Positions 1-8,320 are shown, counted from the stretch's first letter. The stretch is 20,169 nucleotides of DNA from an uncultured Geobacteraceae bacterium (GCA_903879825.1 CAIRND010000115.1:1-20169); one strand, 5' to 3'. Numbers and translations are program-made. Notes: a model not told the origin generated them from the letters alone.

Positions 1-1895
1 TTGGTTACCGGATTAACCCATGTATATGAGAGCCAGCCATTGCCCTTCGCGGCGATTGCAATAAATTCCTTGATGATATACTGCCCGTCAGCAGACTTGA
101 AATCGATCATGCTTTTGCCGACCAGCTTCGGATTTCCGCCATGAGCAAGCATCCGCCCCTGCTTATCGATGACAAACAGGTACAACTCCCCTTGCACAAA
201 TTGTCCTTTAAGATCGCTGATCTCTTCCAGAGTTTTTGCCTTGCCGTTGGCCTTCAGATACTCTGCGCCGCGTTTTACCATGGCCCGGGCCTTTTCCTGA
301 TCCTTCATTGAGTTTGAGGCCTGGTCAACGGCTGCTGCCTTCGCCGGCAACTTCACCGACGGCTGTTTCCCTTCACCGGGGACATCGTGACCACCGGCAG
401 AGTGGCAGTCGCTGCAGTTGGATTTAAAGAGTTCATCACCGATATCAACCGGATGGACAAACTGGTTAACCAATGCACCGGGCGGGATATTTTCTTGTAC
501 CTGACCGAGTACGGCATGGCAGATTTCGCAACTCTTGGAGATGAACTTGCCTTCAGCCGACTTGTGTTTGTCGTCATGGCAGCGGAAGCATCCCGGTGTA
601 TAGAAATGGCCGATGTTATTCGGGTAGGTACTCCATTTGACATTCATCGCAGGGAAGTAGTTTTTCTCATAGATATCCTTGACAACAACCACTGCGGCGC
701 TGATGGCAGCCGCCTTCTCCTTCACCAACGCCGGATAATTCTTTGCGTAGTAGGCCGGTATCTCCTTCGCGATGGCAGCCAAGCCCTCTTCCTTTGTCTT
801 GTAGGTCCGGTTCAGGACCTCGACCGAGACCTTCTTGATGAAGGGAAGTTTCCTGTCAATTCGATTTGAAACGAAATTCAGGTCTATGCCCTCACTTGGC
901 GAGTGATAGATATGAGCCGGGCGGTTGTGACAGTCGGTGCAGTCCATCAGCCGCATCTTTCCTTTGGCGATTTCATCTTTGGAAAGAGGATTATCAGTAT
1001 CGATGAATTCGGTTACTTTGCCGTTCTTGTCCTTGACGGCAACATAAGGGATGTCGGTACGCTTCTGGTCCCGCGCAATAAAGCTGACCTCCGAACCGAT
1101 ATGCCAGTGAATACCGTTTGATGTTGCTGCCATCGGCGATCCGCCGATATGTATCAGCATATCGATTTTCCGGGGGGTGTTATCCTCATTGGGTGCGTAA
1201 TGGTAGAATATTTTCTGGCGGGCAATGGAAAATTTGTCGGGCCAGTGGCAATGTTCGCAGGTTTCCCGTGCCGGCCTGAGATTATCAATCGGGGTTTCGA
1301 TGGTTTCCGGATAGGTATGGAACAACACCGCATACAACTGCTTCATGCCGGAAATCTTGGCCTTTACATACCAGGCGGCACCGGCTCCGACGTGGCACTC
1401 AACACACTTGACCTTGGCGTGGGGCGAGTTTTGCCAGGCGGTAAATTCAGGGGTCATGACTGGATGGCAGATCTCTCCACAAAAGGTGACAGACTCGGTG
1501 AATTCAAAGCCCTTGATGGAGGCGATAGCCATAATAGTAACGAATACGGCGGTTGCCATGACAAAAAATATGGACATGCGACGACTGTTTGGATCGTTCA
1601 GATTCAGAACCGGGAACTGCGGTAGAGCCTCTTCAAGCGACAACATCCCCTCGATGGTAGCTTTTCGCCGTTGATTACGCAGCCGCCACGCCCCGACCGG
1701 TACCAGCAGCAACCCGAACACCAGCATGGCAGGAAAAAGAAAGAACGTCATGATTCCCAGGTAGGCATGTTCAGCCTCGCTGATCATCTCAAAGGCTGAA
1801 AACACTATGATGAGACCAGCAGCGGTGACCGCCAGAATCATTCCGACAAGGCTTATCAGGTTCCAGGTCAGTCCTATTTTATTGCGAATAGCCAT
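1..1895 (-). CDS. Seven-haem NapC/NirT-type inner-membrane cytochrome c (ImcH-like) with C-terminal Cache-like domain, partial
   Basis: The start codon is at 1895-1893 with GGAGAC 5 nt upstream. The frame stays open to the left edge, giving at least 631 residues. Three hydrophobic helices lie at about residues 10-35, 44-67 and 107-127. Seven CXXCH motifs follow, with first cysteines at residues 139, 164, 213, 319, 436, 456 and 494. A NapC/NirT-like layout with three membrane spans and seven haems resembles Geobacter ImcH, a quinol-oxidising cytochrome used with high-potential electron acceptors; that match is from memory. Residues from about 525 onward have no haem motif and read like a single Cache domain (MKDQEKARAMVKRGAEYL, then YLFVIDKQGRMLAHGGNP). 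The protein probably takes electrons from menaquinol and passes them to periplasmic carriers; the Cache part would bind a ligand or serve structurally. Function is inferred. It is transcribed away from the chemoreceptor at 2196. Confidence 0.88.
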   Translation of the reverse strand, partial: MAIRNKIGLTWNLISLVGMILAVTAAGLIIVFSAFEMISEAEHAYLGIMTFFLFPAMLVFGLLLVPVGAWRLRNQRRKATIEGMLSLEEALPQFPVLNLNDPNSRRMSIFFVMATAVFVTIMAIASIKGFEFTESVTFCGEICHPVMTPEFTAWQNSPHAKVKCVECHVGAGAAWYVKAKISGMKQLYAVLFHTYPETIETPIDNLRPARETCEHCHWPDKFSIARQKIFYHYAPNEDNTPRKIDMLIHIGGSPMAATSNGIHWHIGSEVSFIARDQKRTDIPYVAVKDKNGKVTEFIDTDNPLSKDEIAKGKMRLMDCTDCHNRPAHIYHSPSEGIDLNFVSNRIDRKLPFIKKVSVEVLNRTYKTKEEGLAAIAKEIPAYYAKNYPALVKEKAAAISAAVVVVKDIYEKNYFPAMNVKWSTYPNNIGHFYTPGCFRCHDDKHKSAEGKFISKSCEICHAVLGQVQENIPPGALVNQFVHPVDIGDELFKSNCSDCHSAGGHDVPGEGKQPSVKLPAKAAAVDQASNSMKDQEKARAMVKRGAEYLKANGKAKTLEEISDLKGQFVQGELYLFVIDKQGRMLAHGGNPKLVGKSMIDFKSADGQYIIKEFIAIAAKGNGWLSYTWVNPVT

Positions 1896-2195
1896 AATAT
1901 GTCTCCATGAGAGATTTGTTTTTTTGAGACAATACTCTATTTACAAAATTGTATACATGCATTTTTGTAACGTGCACTCAACTTTCCCTTACTCTTGAAA
2001 CGTGGTCAAGTAAGAATGAACATTTGCTCCGCCACTTTGACGTGGCAAACGCTAAATCGCCGCACCCCGCACCGCCGACAGGCTCCCAGCCAAAAACAGT
2101 TATCAGATTTGTTATATAAACGAATAAAACTGTGTTAGCATGCCGCCCACATCGACCGACTACACGGCATACATACTGTTTTCAGGGTGGTTCGA
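1896..2195. promoter_or_regulatory. Divergent intergenic region with two similar inverted repeats
   Basis: This 300-bp stretch separates the divergent cytochrome and chemoreceptor genes and must carry both promoters. Two imperfect inverted repeats share the centre ACGTGG: CTTGAAACGTGGTCAAG at 1994-2010 (arms CTTGA/TCAAG) and TTTGACGTGGCAAA at 2036-2049 (arms TTTG/CAAA). They could be operators for one regulator. The part at 2100-2140 is AT-rich, but no convincing -35/-10 pair was found for either gene. Confidence 0.4.
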
Positions 2196-4646
2196 ATGAA
2201 AATAAAAACCAAACTAATTTTGAACATGATTATTGGCGCAGTTGCTATCTGGTCGATCGTTATAACCAGTATTTTTGGCCTGACATTCATCAAGAACAAA
2301 CTCTCCTACCTGACCCAAAAAAGCACCCCCTATCAAATCCGGACAATAGAATTTCAAAAAGAGTTACAAGGTGCCATCACCGATCTGGTGAAGGTTAATG
2401 CTGCCCGCACTGTTGAAGAATACAAGCTTTTTAAGGGTGAGGCGGAGAAATCTCTGACCACGGTCAAGAGCGCCCAACAGGCGCTGGAGAGTATGAGTGA
2501 CAACAAAATTGGCGCTGCCGAAGATTTAGGCCTGATTGCGGAAGAACTTTTCACTGCGGCATCATCACGAATCTCTACCGGAAATGCGGCAACAGAGGCC
2601 AACAGCAGGATTGCCCTCAGAATGAAGGAATCTTCGGCCAACTTGAAAGATCTGGACAAGCGGATTCGCTTAATCCAGGCAGTACGATCAAATTCTTTCT
2701 CATTTGCGCTCAAAGAAACCGACAATTACTCTGCCCGACTGCGAAGCGTGGAGGAGTTGCGCAATCTGGTAAAGGATCTTCAACTGATCTTTGTCACCGC
2801 CCAGAATGCTCAAAAAAGTACTGCGGTGATTATTGCCAAAGGAAGGGTCAACTCGACATTGGGACGCGTTGAGAAGAATGACTACCATAATGAAAATGCC
2901 ACTATCGAGAAAGATACCAAGGCCATCTTCGACAAGCTGTCAGAGTTTATCAAGCTGCAGACAACGGCTATTTCTGCAAAGAGTGATGAAGCAAGGGCCA
3001 AAGCAGCGGAAGCCGGCAAAGATCTCTCAGAAAAGCTCAATGCCCTCTATTTGACGCTTGAACAGGAATCCGCACAGGCGAATGACAAAGTGAAGATTGA
3101 ATCACAAAAACAGGGGAGCCTTTACGGACAATCCAGTGCCGCCAATTTAATCCTGCTCGACAACTCGGAATTGGTGGCGTTGGGGTTGATGGTGGAAGGG
3201 CAGACCAATCGTTTATTCACGCTCACATCCACCGCCGAGATAGACAAGCTTGACCCTGAAATCCGGGGGTTCTTTACCAAAATCACTGTACACGCCGGTG
3301 CGGTGGAAAAGGCCCTGGCCAAACTGGGCGCACGCAATGAGCTGACGATTCTCAAGGGCATTGCAGCAAATCTGAACAGCATCCGCAACGATCTGTATGC
3401 CGCCGACGGCATAATAAACACTCTTAAAAAACATCTGGCTGCTGCCGATCAGGCGGCAAAGGCGGGCGACAAGCTGCGGACGGTTGTTCTCCATCAGGCA
3501 CAGAAGGGCAAGGAGACCGTCAGCACAGCGAAGGGTGAACAGGAAAAGGCCATAGGTGCGGTTAACGCCATGGTGAAGAACAGTATAATTTTGCTGATTG
3601 CCATCGGTTCTGTGGCGGCAATTATCGGCACGTTTTTCGGGATATGGAGTTTCCGCTCAGTAATCCGGCCACTGACGACGCTTGTGGGTGTGGCGGAGAG
3701 CGTTGCCGAAGGAAATCTGCACATTCAGGATATCAAGAAGAGCAGCGACGAGTTTGGCCAGGTGCAGAACGCCATGGAGAAGATGGTACATAACCTGCGC
3801 GACATGGTGGGACGCATCACTGATACCACCAGCACCGTTGCCAGCAGTTCTCAACAGCTGGCATCCACCGCCAGCGTACTGGAACGTAATTCACACGACC
3901 AGACCAACGGCATTGAGTCAACCGTTACCGCAATGACTGAAATGGTGCAGACTATTCAGGATGTGTCCACGAACGCGTGCAACACCTCAGATTCGGCGGG
4001 GCGAATGAAACAGATCGCACTGGAAGGTCAGAAAGCGCTGGTAGGCACCTCGAAGGAACTATTTGCCTTTGCGGAGATTGTACGTCAGTCAGCCGAAAAA
4101 ACCGAGGCTCTCGGAACGAAGTCCGAAGCGATCAATGATATTGTCGATATGATCAGGGACATTGCCGACCAGACCAACCTGCTGGCGTTAAACGCCTCCA
4201 TCGAAGCTGCCCGCGCCGGTGAGATGGGTCGTGGTTTTGCGGTTGTGGCTGACAGTGTCCGGCAACTGGCACACCGTACCATTGAATCGTCCAGCGAAAT
4301 CAGCCGCACGGTAAAAGATATGCACGAAGAGGTGGATGCGTCGGTGCTGATCATGAAAAAAGAGCGCCAGGCCATTGAGGGGATTATTCAGCACATTGAC
4401 GGAACACTCATCTCAATGGGGGATATTGTAAACCACGTCGAGCAGGTATTTGGCATGGTACAGACCATCGCCACCGCCACCGAGGAGCAATCTGCCACTG
4501 CGGAAGATGTGAACCGCACAATGGTCGGCATCAATGATGTTACCCGTCAACTGACCGTTTCAGTCGGAGAAATCAAAGGCACTTCGGAAAATTTTGCCCG
4601 CCTGGCCAGCGACCTGCAGCAGATGGTCGGCTGGTTCAGATTATAG
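2196..4646 (+). CDS. Methyl-accepting chemotaxis protein with long helical periplasmic region
   Basis: This membrane chemoreceptor is 816 residues from ATG 2196. An in-frame GTG at 2187 is possible, but AGGGTGG sits about right as ribosome site for 2196. Membrane helix 1 is at residues 8-31 and helix 2 at about 462-485; the 430 residues between are strongly helical and resemble no family I can name. A HAMP linker follows (about 486-540). The cytoplasmic signalling bundle contains the conserved hairpin tip around residues 651-676 (DIADQTNLLALNASIEAARA). No C-terminal CheR-binding pentapeptide is seen; the protein ends in a Trp-Phe-Arg-Leu tail. It would signal to a CheA/CheW array encoded elsewhere. 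A PstS-like binding protein starts 28 bp downstream, so the receptor may read ligand through it rather than directly; that is inference. Confidence 0.95.
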   Translation: MKIKTKLILNMIIGAVAIWSIVITSIFGLTFIKNKLSYLTQKSTPYQIRTIEFQKELQGAITDLVKVNAARTVEEYKLFKGEAEKSLTTVKSAQQALESMSDNKIGAAEDLGLIAEELFTAASSRISTGNAATEANSRIALRMKESSANLKDLDKRIRLIQAVRSNSFSFALKETDNYSARLRSVEELRNLVKDLQLIFVTAQNAQKSTAVIIAKGRVNSTLGRVEKNDYHNENATIEKDTKAIFDKLSEFIKLQTTAISAKSDEARAKAAEAGKDLSEKLNALYLTLEQESAQANDKVKIESQKQGSLYGQSSAANLILLDNSELVALGLMVEGQTNRLFTLTSTAEIDKLDPEIRGFFTKITVHAGAVEKALAKLGARNELTILKGIAANLNSIRNDLYAADGIINTLKKHLAAADQAAKAGDKLRTVVLHQAQKGKETVSTAKGEQEKAIGAVNAMVKNSIILLIAIGSVAAIIGTFFGIWSFRSVIRPLTTLVGVAESVAEGNLHIQDIKKSSDEFGQVQNAMEKMVHNLRDMVGRITDTTSTVASSSQQLASTASVLERNSHDQTNGIESTVTAMTEMVQTIQDVSTNACNTSDSAGRMKQIALEGQKALVGTSKELFAFAEIVRQSAEKTEALGTKSEAINDIVDMIRDIADQTNLLALNASIEAARAGEMGRGFAVVADSVRQLAHRTIESSSEISRTVKDMHEEVDASVLIMKKERQAIEGIIQHIDGTLISMGDIVNHVEQVFGMVQTIATATEEQSATAEDVNRTMVGINDVTRQLTVSVGEIKGTSENFARLASDLQQMVGWFRL

Positions 4647-4674
4647 AAAACATCCCAACAAAAGGAGTTTCAAA

Positions 4675-5427
4675 ATGACCCGTTTTATCACTCTCTGCAC
4701 GGTTGTACTTTCTCTCTGCACTACAGTAGCAATGGCTGAAGTTTTGAAAGTCGGGGCGGGTGCGGCCCCGACTGAAAATGTATTAAAACCGGTTGAAGCC
4801 GCATTTGAAAAGGCTACCGGTCTGGATTTGTCAATCATCTCCAGTGGTCCAAAACAGGCATTTATCGATCTTGACCGGGGTTCTGTTGATGCAGCAGCAG
4901 CGGGGCTTTCCTTTGACGACTGGATGACGCTTCTAAAAAAAGAGGCGGTGCCTGTGGCCGATGCCACGCTTTTTAAGCCTGTCGTCATAGGGAAAGATAA
5001 GGTAATCGTCATCGTTCACAAAGACAATGCTGTTGCCACACTCAGCAAAGAGCAACTGACGGGGATATTTTCCGGTAAGATTACCAACTGGAAGGAAGTG
5101 GGCGGCAAAGACTCGCCGGTCCTCGTTGTATGGGGCGGCCTGACTCAAGGAACCAACTCTATGTTTGTCAAAAACATTATGGGTGGAGCCAAGCCGACTG
5201 ACGAAGTAATTGCAGCAACCACCGCTGAAGACATTCGCCATAATGTGGCGTCAAACCCTGAAGCGATCGGTATCGGTCCGCAGGCGATTGTAAATCAGAC
5301 GGTACGCTCACCGGAGACGCCTGAAGTTGCACGGCTCATCACCCTTATTACCAAAGGCGCTCCATCAGCCAAAGTCCAGAAACTGATTGATTTCATAAAG
5401 GCAGACGGTGGGAAACTGATCAAGTAA
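4675..5427 (+). CDS. PstS-like periplasmic substrate-binding protein
   Basis: The protein is 250 residues from ATG 4675, which has a clear AAAGGAG 7 nt upstream. Residues 1-21 form a signal peptide ending AMA. The mature part resembles the short PBP-like (PstS-type) phosphate-binding family: it has an N-terminal LKVGAGAAPTENVLKPV strand-loop, the segment LSKEQLTGIFSGKITNWKEVGG typical of these proteins, and a C-terminal KVQKLIDFIKADGG helix. No pst permease or ATPase gene lies nearby. It sits 28 bp behind a chemoreceptor with no terminator between, so co-expression as a sensory binding protein is more likely than transport. The ligand may be phosphate or another oxyanion; the sequence alone does not settle it. 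The stop codon abuts repeat copy A. Confidence 0.88.
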   Translation: MTRFITLCTVVLSLCTTVAMAEVLKVGAGAAPTENVLKPVEAAFEKATGLDLSIISSGPKQAFIDLDRGSVDAAAAGLSFDDWMTLLKKEAVPVADATLFKPVVIGKDKVIVIVHKDNAVATLSKEQLTGIFSGKITNWKEVGGKDSPVLVVWGGLTQGTNSMFVKNIMGGAKPTDEVIAATTAEDIRHNVASNPEAIGIGPQAIVNQTVRSPETPEVARLITLITKGAPSAKVQKLIDFIKADGGKLIK

Positions 5428-5591
5428 ACCTAGAAAAAGCTGTTAGCCGCAAAAAAACGCAAAAAGCACAAAGTATATCAGTGAGTGATGACATGCATCG
5501 AGATCGCCAAACAGGTTAAGTGTCTACTCAACTTAATATGCTGTTTTTTGTGACTTTTGTGCCTCTTTGTGGCAATGAACTGCCGAATTTA
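5427..5591 (+). repeat. Dispersed imperfect-palindrome repeat, copy A
   Basis: This 165-bp intergenic element matches the reverse complement of 14631-14795 without gaps, at about 85% identity by hand alignment. Its arms carry short CRCAAA-type units spaced about 8-10 bp (for example CCGCAAAAAAACGCAAAAAG, mirrored by TTTTGTGCCTCTTTGTGGC), so the transcript can fold into a long imperfect hairpin. It begins at the stop codon of the binding-protein gene and may serve as its terminator. Confidence 0.85.
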
Positions 5592-5604
5592 GGGTAAAAT
5601 ATTT

Positions 5605-5638
5605 AGGTCAGTGGAAAACCCTGATTTTCCACTGACCT
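5605..5638 (+). promoter_or_regulatory. Perfect 14-bp hairpin in the leader of the methyltransferase gene
   Basis: AGGTCAGTGGAAAA (5605-5618) and its exact complement (5625-5638) flank a 6-nt loop CCCTGA. The hairpin ends 18 nt before ATG 5657. No T-run follows on the plus strand, so it is not a standard intrinsic terminator; it may be an operator, an RNA-level control element or an mRNA stabiliser. A second small pairing (AGGAA/TTCCT, 5641-5654) would cover the only plausible ribosome site. Confidence 0.6.
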
Positions 5639-5656
5639 TAAGGAACCGTTTCCTCC

Positions 5657-6322
5657 ATGGACCACTCATCACGCAACCGGCTTACTGAAAAAAATCTCCA
5701 TAAATTTGGCGGTGACACCCTTTTTGACGCCGTTGCCCGGGCGGTCTGCCGTGCCGGATGCCTGCCGCGTAAGGAGTTGTACGAAGCGTGGGAAGTTGCC
5801 CGCCGGGTGCGGCGCCGCTTCAGGGGAAGAAGGGTCGTTGATCTGGCGTGTGGTCACGGACTGCTGGCGCAGCTGCTGCTGTTACTGGATGACAGCTCCC
5901 CCATGGCTCTGGCTGTCGATTTACATATACCCAAGAGCGCCGCAACGGTTGCACAGGCTATCAACGCCGATTGGCCGCGCCTGAACAACCGCGTTCAATT
6001 TGTCGAAGCTGATATCAGTGACGTGGAGTTACTTCCAAATGACCTGATCGTATCTGCACATGCCTGCGGTGGATTGACCGATTTGATTCTGGAAAAGGCG
6101 GTTAAAGTCGGGGCAATCGTTGCGGTATTGCCCTGTTGCCATAACCTTAAAAGTGGCGATCTCGGGGGACTTGAAGGGTGGATGGATGGTTCACTGGCAA
6201 TGGACGCCGCCAGGGTATCCCGGTTGCGCTCTCAGAAGTACCGGGTGTTTACGCAGTTAATTCCGGAGGATATTACGCCAAAAAACAGGCTGCTGATGGC
6301 AGAACCGGAAATGATGTTGTGA
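5657..6322 (+). CDS. SAM-dependent methyltransferase (Methyltransf_32-like)
   Basis: The protein is 221 residues. It has a class I SAM-binding motif, VVDLACGHGLLAQLL, at residues 60-74, an acidic post-I strand ending LAVDLH, a DLIVSAHACGG strand, and a VLPCCHN motif near residue 157. The HACG and PCCH signatures resemble the Methyltransf_32 group, whose substrates are mostly unknown, so a substrate is not assigned. It is probably cytosolic; there is no signal peptide or membrane span. The ribosome site is poor: AAGGAA lies 11 nt upstream, and TTTCCTCC directly before ATG is anti-SD-like. The gene is preceded by repeat copy A and the 5605 hairpin, and converges on the 6331-7971 gene with only 8 bp between stops. 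Confidence 0.82.
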   Translation: MDHSSRNRLTEKNLHKFGGDTLFDAVARAVCRAGCLPRKELYEAWEVARRVRRRFRGRRVVDLACGHGLLAQLLLLLDDSSPMALAVDLHIPKSAATVAQAINADWPRLNNRVQFVEADISDVELLPNDLIVSAHACGGLTDLILEKAVKVGAIVAVLPCCHNLKSGDLGGLEGWMDGSLAMDAARVSRLRSQKYRVFTQLIPEDITPKNRLLMAEPEMML

Positions 6323-6330
6323 GAAGATAT

Positions 6331-7971
6331 TCAATCATCCGCGTCAAATTTGCGCAATTCACTTTCATAGCAATCAGGGCAAATGCCGTGGCTGAAACGC
6401 GCCTCAGAGTGACTCGATATATATTGTTCCATCTGGTGCCAACTTTTTTCGTCATCACGTATTTTTTTACAGTAGGAGCAGATAGGAATGATGCCTTCAA
6501 GCTGGCGTACCGTGGAAAGGGCCGTTTCCAACTGTGCCACTTTTTCCGTGATTTCCATCTGCAACAGCTTCAGGTCGGTAATATCCCTGGCGACGCCAAA
6601 AACCCCGTCAACCTCCCCCTCGTCATTGTACATGGGGCCTTTCGTAATAAGCATATACCTCGGTTTTTCTTGTGACTCGAGCAGTTCCTCATAGGTTTTT
6701 GAACGGGTACTGGACATAACCGCACCGTCGTCACCTGCCATCGCCTGAGCCGCTTCCAGAGGGAAAAAATCCGAAGCATATTTACCGATAATTTCCTCTA
6801 TCGGTTTACCGATAATGCGGGCGGCCTCGGGATTGACAAACACATAGCGGCCTTGACTGTCCTTTATGAAAATGGCATCAGGTGTCGCCACAATCATGGC
6901 ATGAATCAGATCAAGTTTTTGTTTTGATTCTTGGAGAATATCGAACTTTTTCTTCCGGTTCTTTATGTTGAAACCAAGAAAAGTAATGAGAGAAAGTGCT
7001 ATAAACACAACCAGTGCCAGAGAAATAGTAACCCAGTGCTGCCGGATCGCGTCTTTCAACGTTACCTTGCCGAAATTTTCGTAAGGCGTCAGCTTCCAAT
7101 CCTGCAAAAGCGTGCGCACCTTTTCGTAATTGTCGGGTACGGTCCAGCCTATCTGGTTGGTTTCACTGTTTGCGAGGTTATCGTGCGGCATCAGCAACAA
7201 ATTGGCTGCAACCTTGTTAGCCAGTTGCCTATCAGTATTTTTAAGCCGGGCAAAGGCGAACTCAGGGTACAAATCCGAACTGAGCAGAAAGGGAAATCCC
7301 TGTTCATGTTTCTGGTTGATAACGCGGAAGTCTGAAAGAACAATTGTCCCCTCGTGTGCCATCTGTTCCAATACGCTTGTCCGGACAGCCCCGGCATCTG
7401 CCTTGCAGTTCTTAACCGCCAAAACGACATCATCAGTGGGCAGGCCGGTAAATTGAACGGAAGAAAGATCGCGTGCAGAGATCCCGTTCCGCTTCAACTC
7501 CTCACGGGCAACCACCCACGAGGCAAAGGCAGTTTTGCTCGCAGCGACAAAAGATTTACCCTTAAGGTCTGCCAGTGTCACTATGTCGCGTCGATTCGCC
7601 TTGGTAAATATAACGGAACCGAATTGTGAAGATTCGCTCTGCAATACATGATTGATTTGAGTAGCGACGCGCGATGCCCCGTAATTCACCTCAAACTCGA
7701 TGTACTGAGCGGGATTAGCCACGACAAATTCCAGTTGATGCTCTGCAACCGCCCGCTCCATTTCCTTATAGGTGATTGGGATAATAATGAAGTGGTGTTC
7801 CGGTATATGAACGTTCAGGTAATCTGCAACTTGCTGCCAGCTTTTTAACGTATCTTCCGGTCCGCGGGTGGTCAAAACACCAATCCGTATATCATTGCCG
7901 GCAGCGAGGCACATCGGAAGTGTCAGCTGAATTAAACTCAGGAATAGGCAAATAGTCACTAGTAGTTTCAT
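6331..7971 (-). CDS. Membrane sensor: PhnD-type binding domain, PAS domain and C-terminal four-cysteine module
   Basis: The protein is 546 residues. A signal peptide (1-24) leads into a PhnD-type periplasmic binding domain (about 26-300; DIRIGVLTTRGPEDTLKSWQ), as in TtrS-like tetrathionate sensors. One membrane helix (about 312-335) is followed by a short coiled coil and a PAS domain (about 360-475; PDAIFIKDSQGRYVFVNPEA, ending GVFGVARDIT). The last 56 residues contain CSYC (498, 501) and CPDC (531, 534), a conserved tail I recall from other PAS or receiver proteins and probably a zinc-binding fold. There is no histidine kinase, GGDEF, EAL or HD domain, so output must pass through a partner protein. 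The PAS closely resembles the first PAS of the hybrid kinase at 12042. The ribosome site is weak. The ligand is unknown; oxyanions or phosphonate-like compounds are typical of the family. Confidence 0.88.
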   Translation of the reverse strand: MKLLVTICLFLSLIQLTLPMCLAAGNDIRIGVLTTRGPEDTLKSWQQVADYLNVHIPEHHFIIIPITYKEMERAVAEHQLEFVVANPAQYIEFEVNYGASRVATQINHVLQSESSQFGSVIFTKANRRDIVTLADLKGKSFVAASKTAFASWVVAREELKRNGISARDLSSVQFTGLPTDDVVLAVKNCKADAGAVRTSVLEQMAHEGTIVLSDFRVINQKHEQGFPFLLSSDLYPEFAFARLKNTDRQLANKVAANLLLMPHDNLANSETNQIGWTVPDNYEKVRTLLQDWKLTPYENFGKVTLKDAIRQHWVTISLALVVFIALSLITFLGFNIKNRKKKFDILQESKQKLDLIHAMIVATPDAIFIKDSQGRYVFVNPEAARIIGKPIEEIIGKYASDFFPLEAAQAMAGDDGAVMSSTRSKTYEELLESQEKPRYMLITKGPMYNDEGEVDGVFGVARDITDLKLLQMEITEKVAQLETALSTVRQLEGIIPICSYCKKIRDDEKSWHQMEQYISSHSEARFSHGICPDCYESELRKFDADD

Positions 7972-8304
7972 ACGTGTATGGGGCCTTTATATATCCAGAA
8001 ACGGATGGAACGGGTTTTTGGGGACTTCCGGCCCCCTGCTGATTGTTACGTGCTGGTTGTTGAGTATTATTCTCAATATAGCCTGTATTGCAGTTTTATT
8101 CATACCAATAATTTGTTGCATGGCAAAAATTCAGCACGTGCTTACTCCGGGGCGCATGAAGAACGCACGGTATAACAATACGCGGTCAATACGCGGTGAG
8201 TGCGTTACCCCGGATAGAAGAATATGCCACGTGTTGTGTTGAATATTCTCCACTGACAAAAACGATGAAGCTTATTTACGCCGAAATATCAGCACATTGG
8301 TATT
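7972..8304. other. Long intergenic region with short inverted and tandem repeats, no gene seen
   Basis: No credible coding region was found; two short plus-strand frames lack a family match or good ribosome site. Visible structures are a quasi-palindrome TTGAGTATTATTCTCAA at 8060-8076, a perfect palindrome AGCACGTGCT at 8133-8142, and an exact 11-bp tandem repeat CAATACGCGGT at 8176-8186 and 8187-8197. The first lies about 90 bp upstream of the minus-strand sensor gene and could be its operator. Confidence 0.45.
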
Positions 8305-8320
8305 TGGCACGACAAATGCT
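8305..8320 (+). promoter_or_regulatory. Sigma54-type promoter candidate
   Basis: TGGCACGACAAATGCT matches the -24/-12 consensus TGGCACG-N4-TTGCW with correct GG-to-GC spacing and one mismatch (A for T before TGC). It faces the cytochrome c gene at 8569, giving a leader of roughly 240 nt that includes repeat copy C. No enhancer-binding site was identified. Confidence 0.5.

Noticed and set aside
387..1625. Plus-strand open frames of up to 160 residues across the left cytochrome gene
   Set aside because: They are antisense to a continuous minus-strand frame with seven CXXCH motifs and three membrane helices, and have no recognisable family or ribosome sites.
2104..2160. Sigma28 (FliA) promoter for the chemoreceptor (TAAAACT and GCCGCCC)
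   Set aside because: The spacing is about 2 bp short of consensus and the GCCGATAA half is poorly matched.
1896..2195. Cyclic-dinucleotide (GEMM) riboswitch upstream of the chemoreceptor or cytochrome
   Set aside because: These are expected in Geobacter near such genes, but the conserved GEMM core and tetraloop-receptor pattern were not found in this or other intergenic regions.
7978..8242. Two overlapping plus-strand frames of 65 and 74 residues
   Set aside because: No ribosome site or family resemblance, and they cover palindromes and a tandem repeat typical of regulatory DNA.
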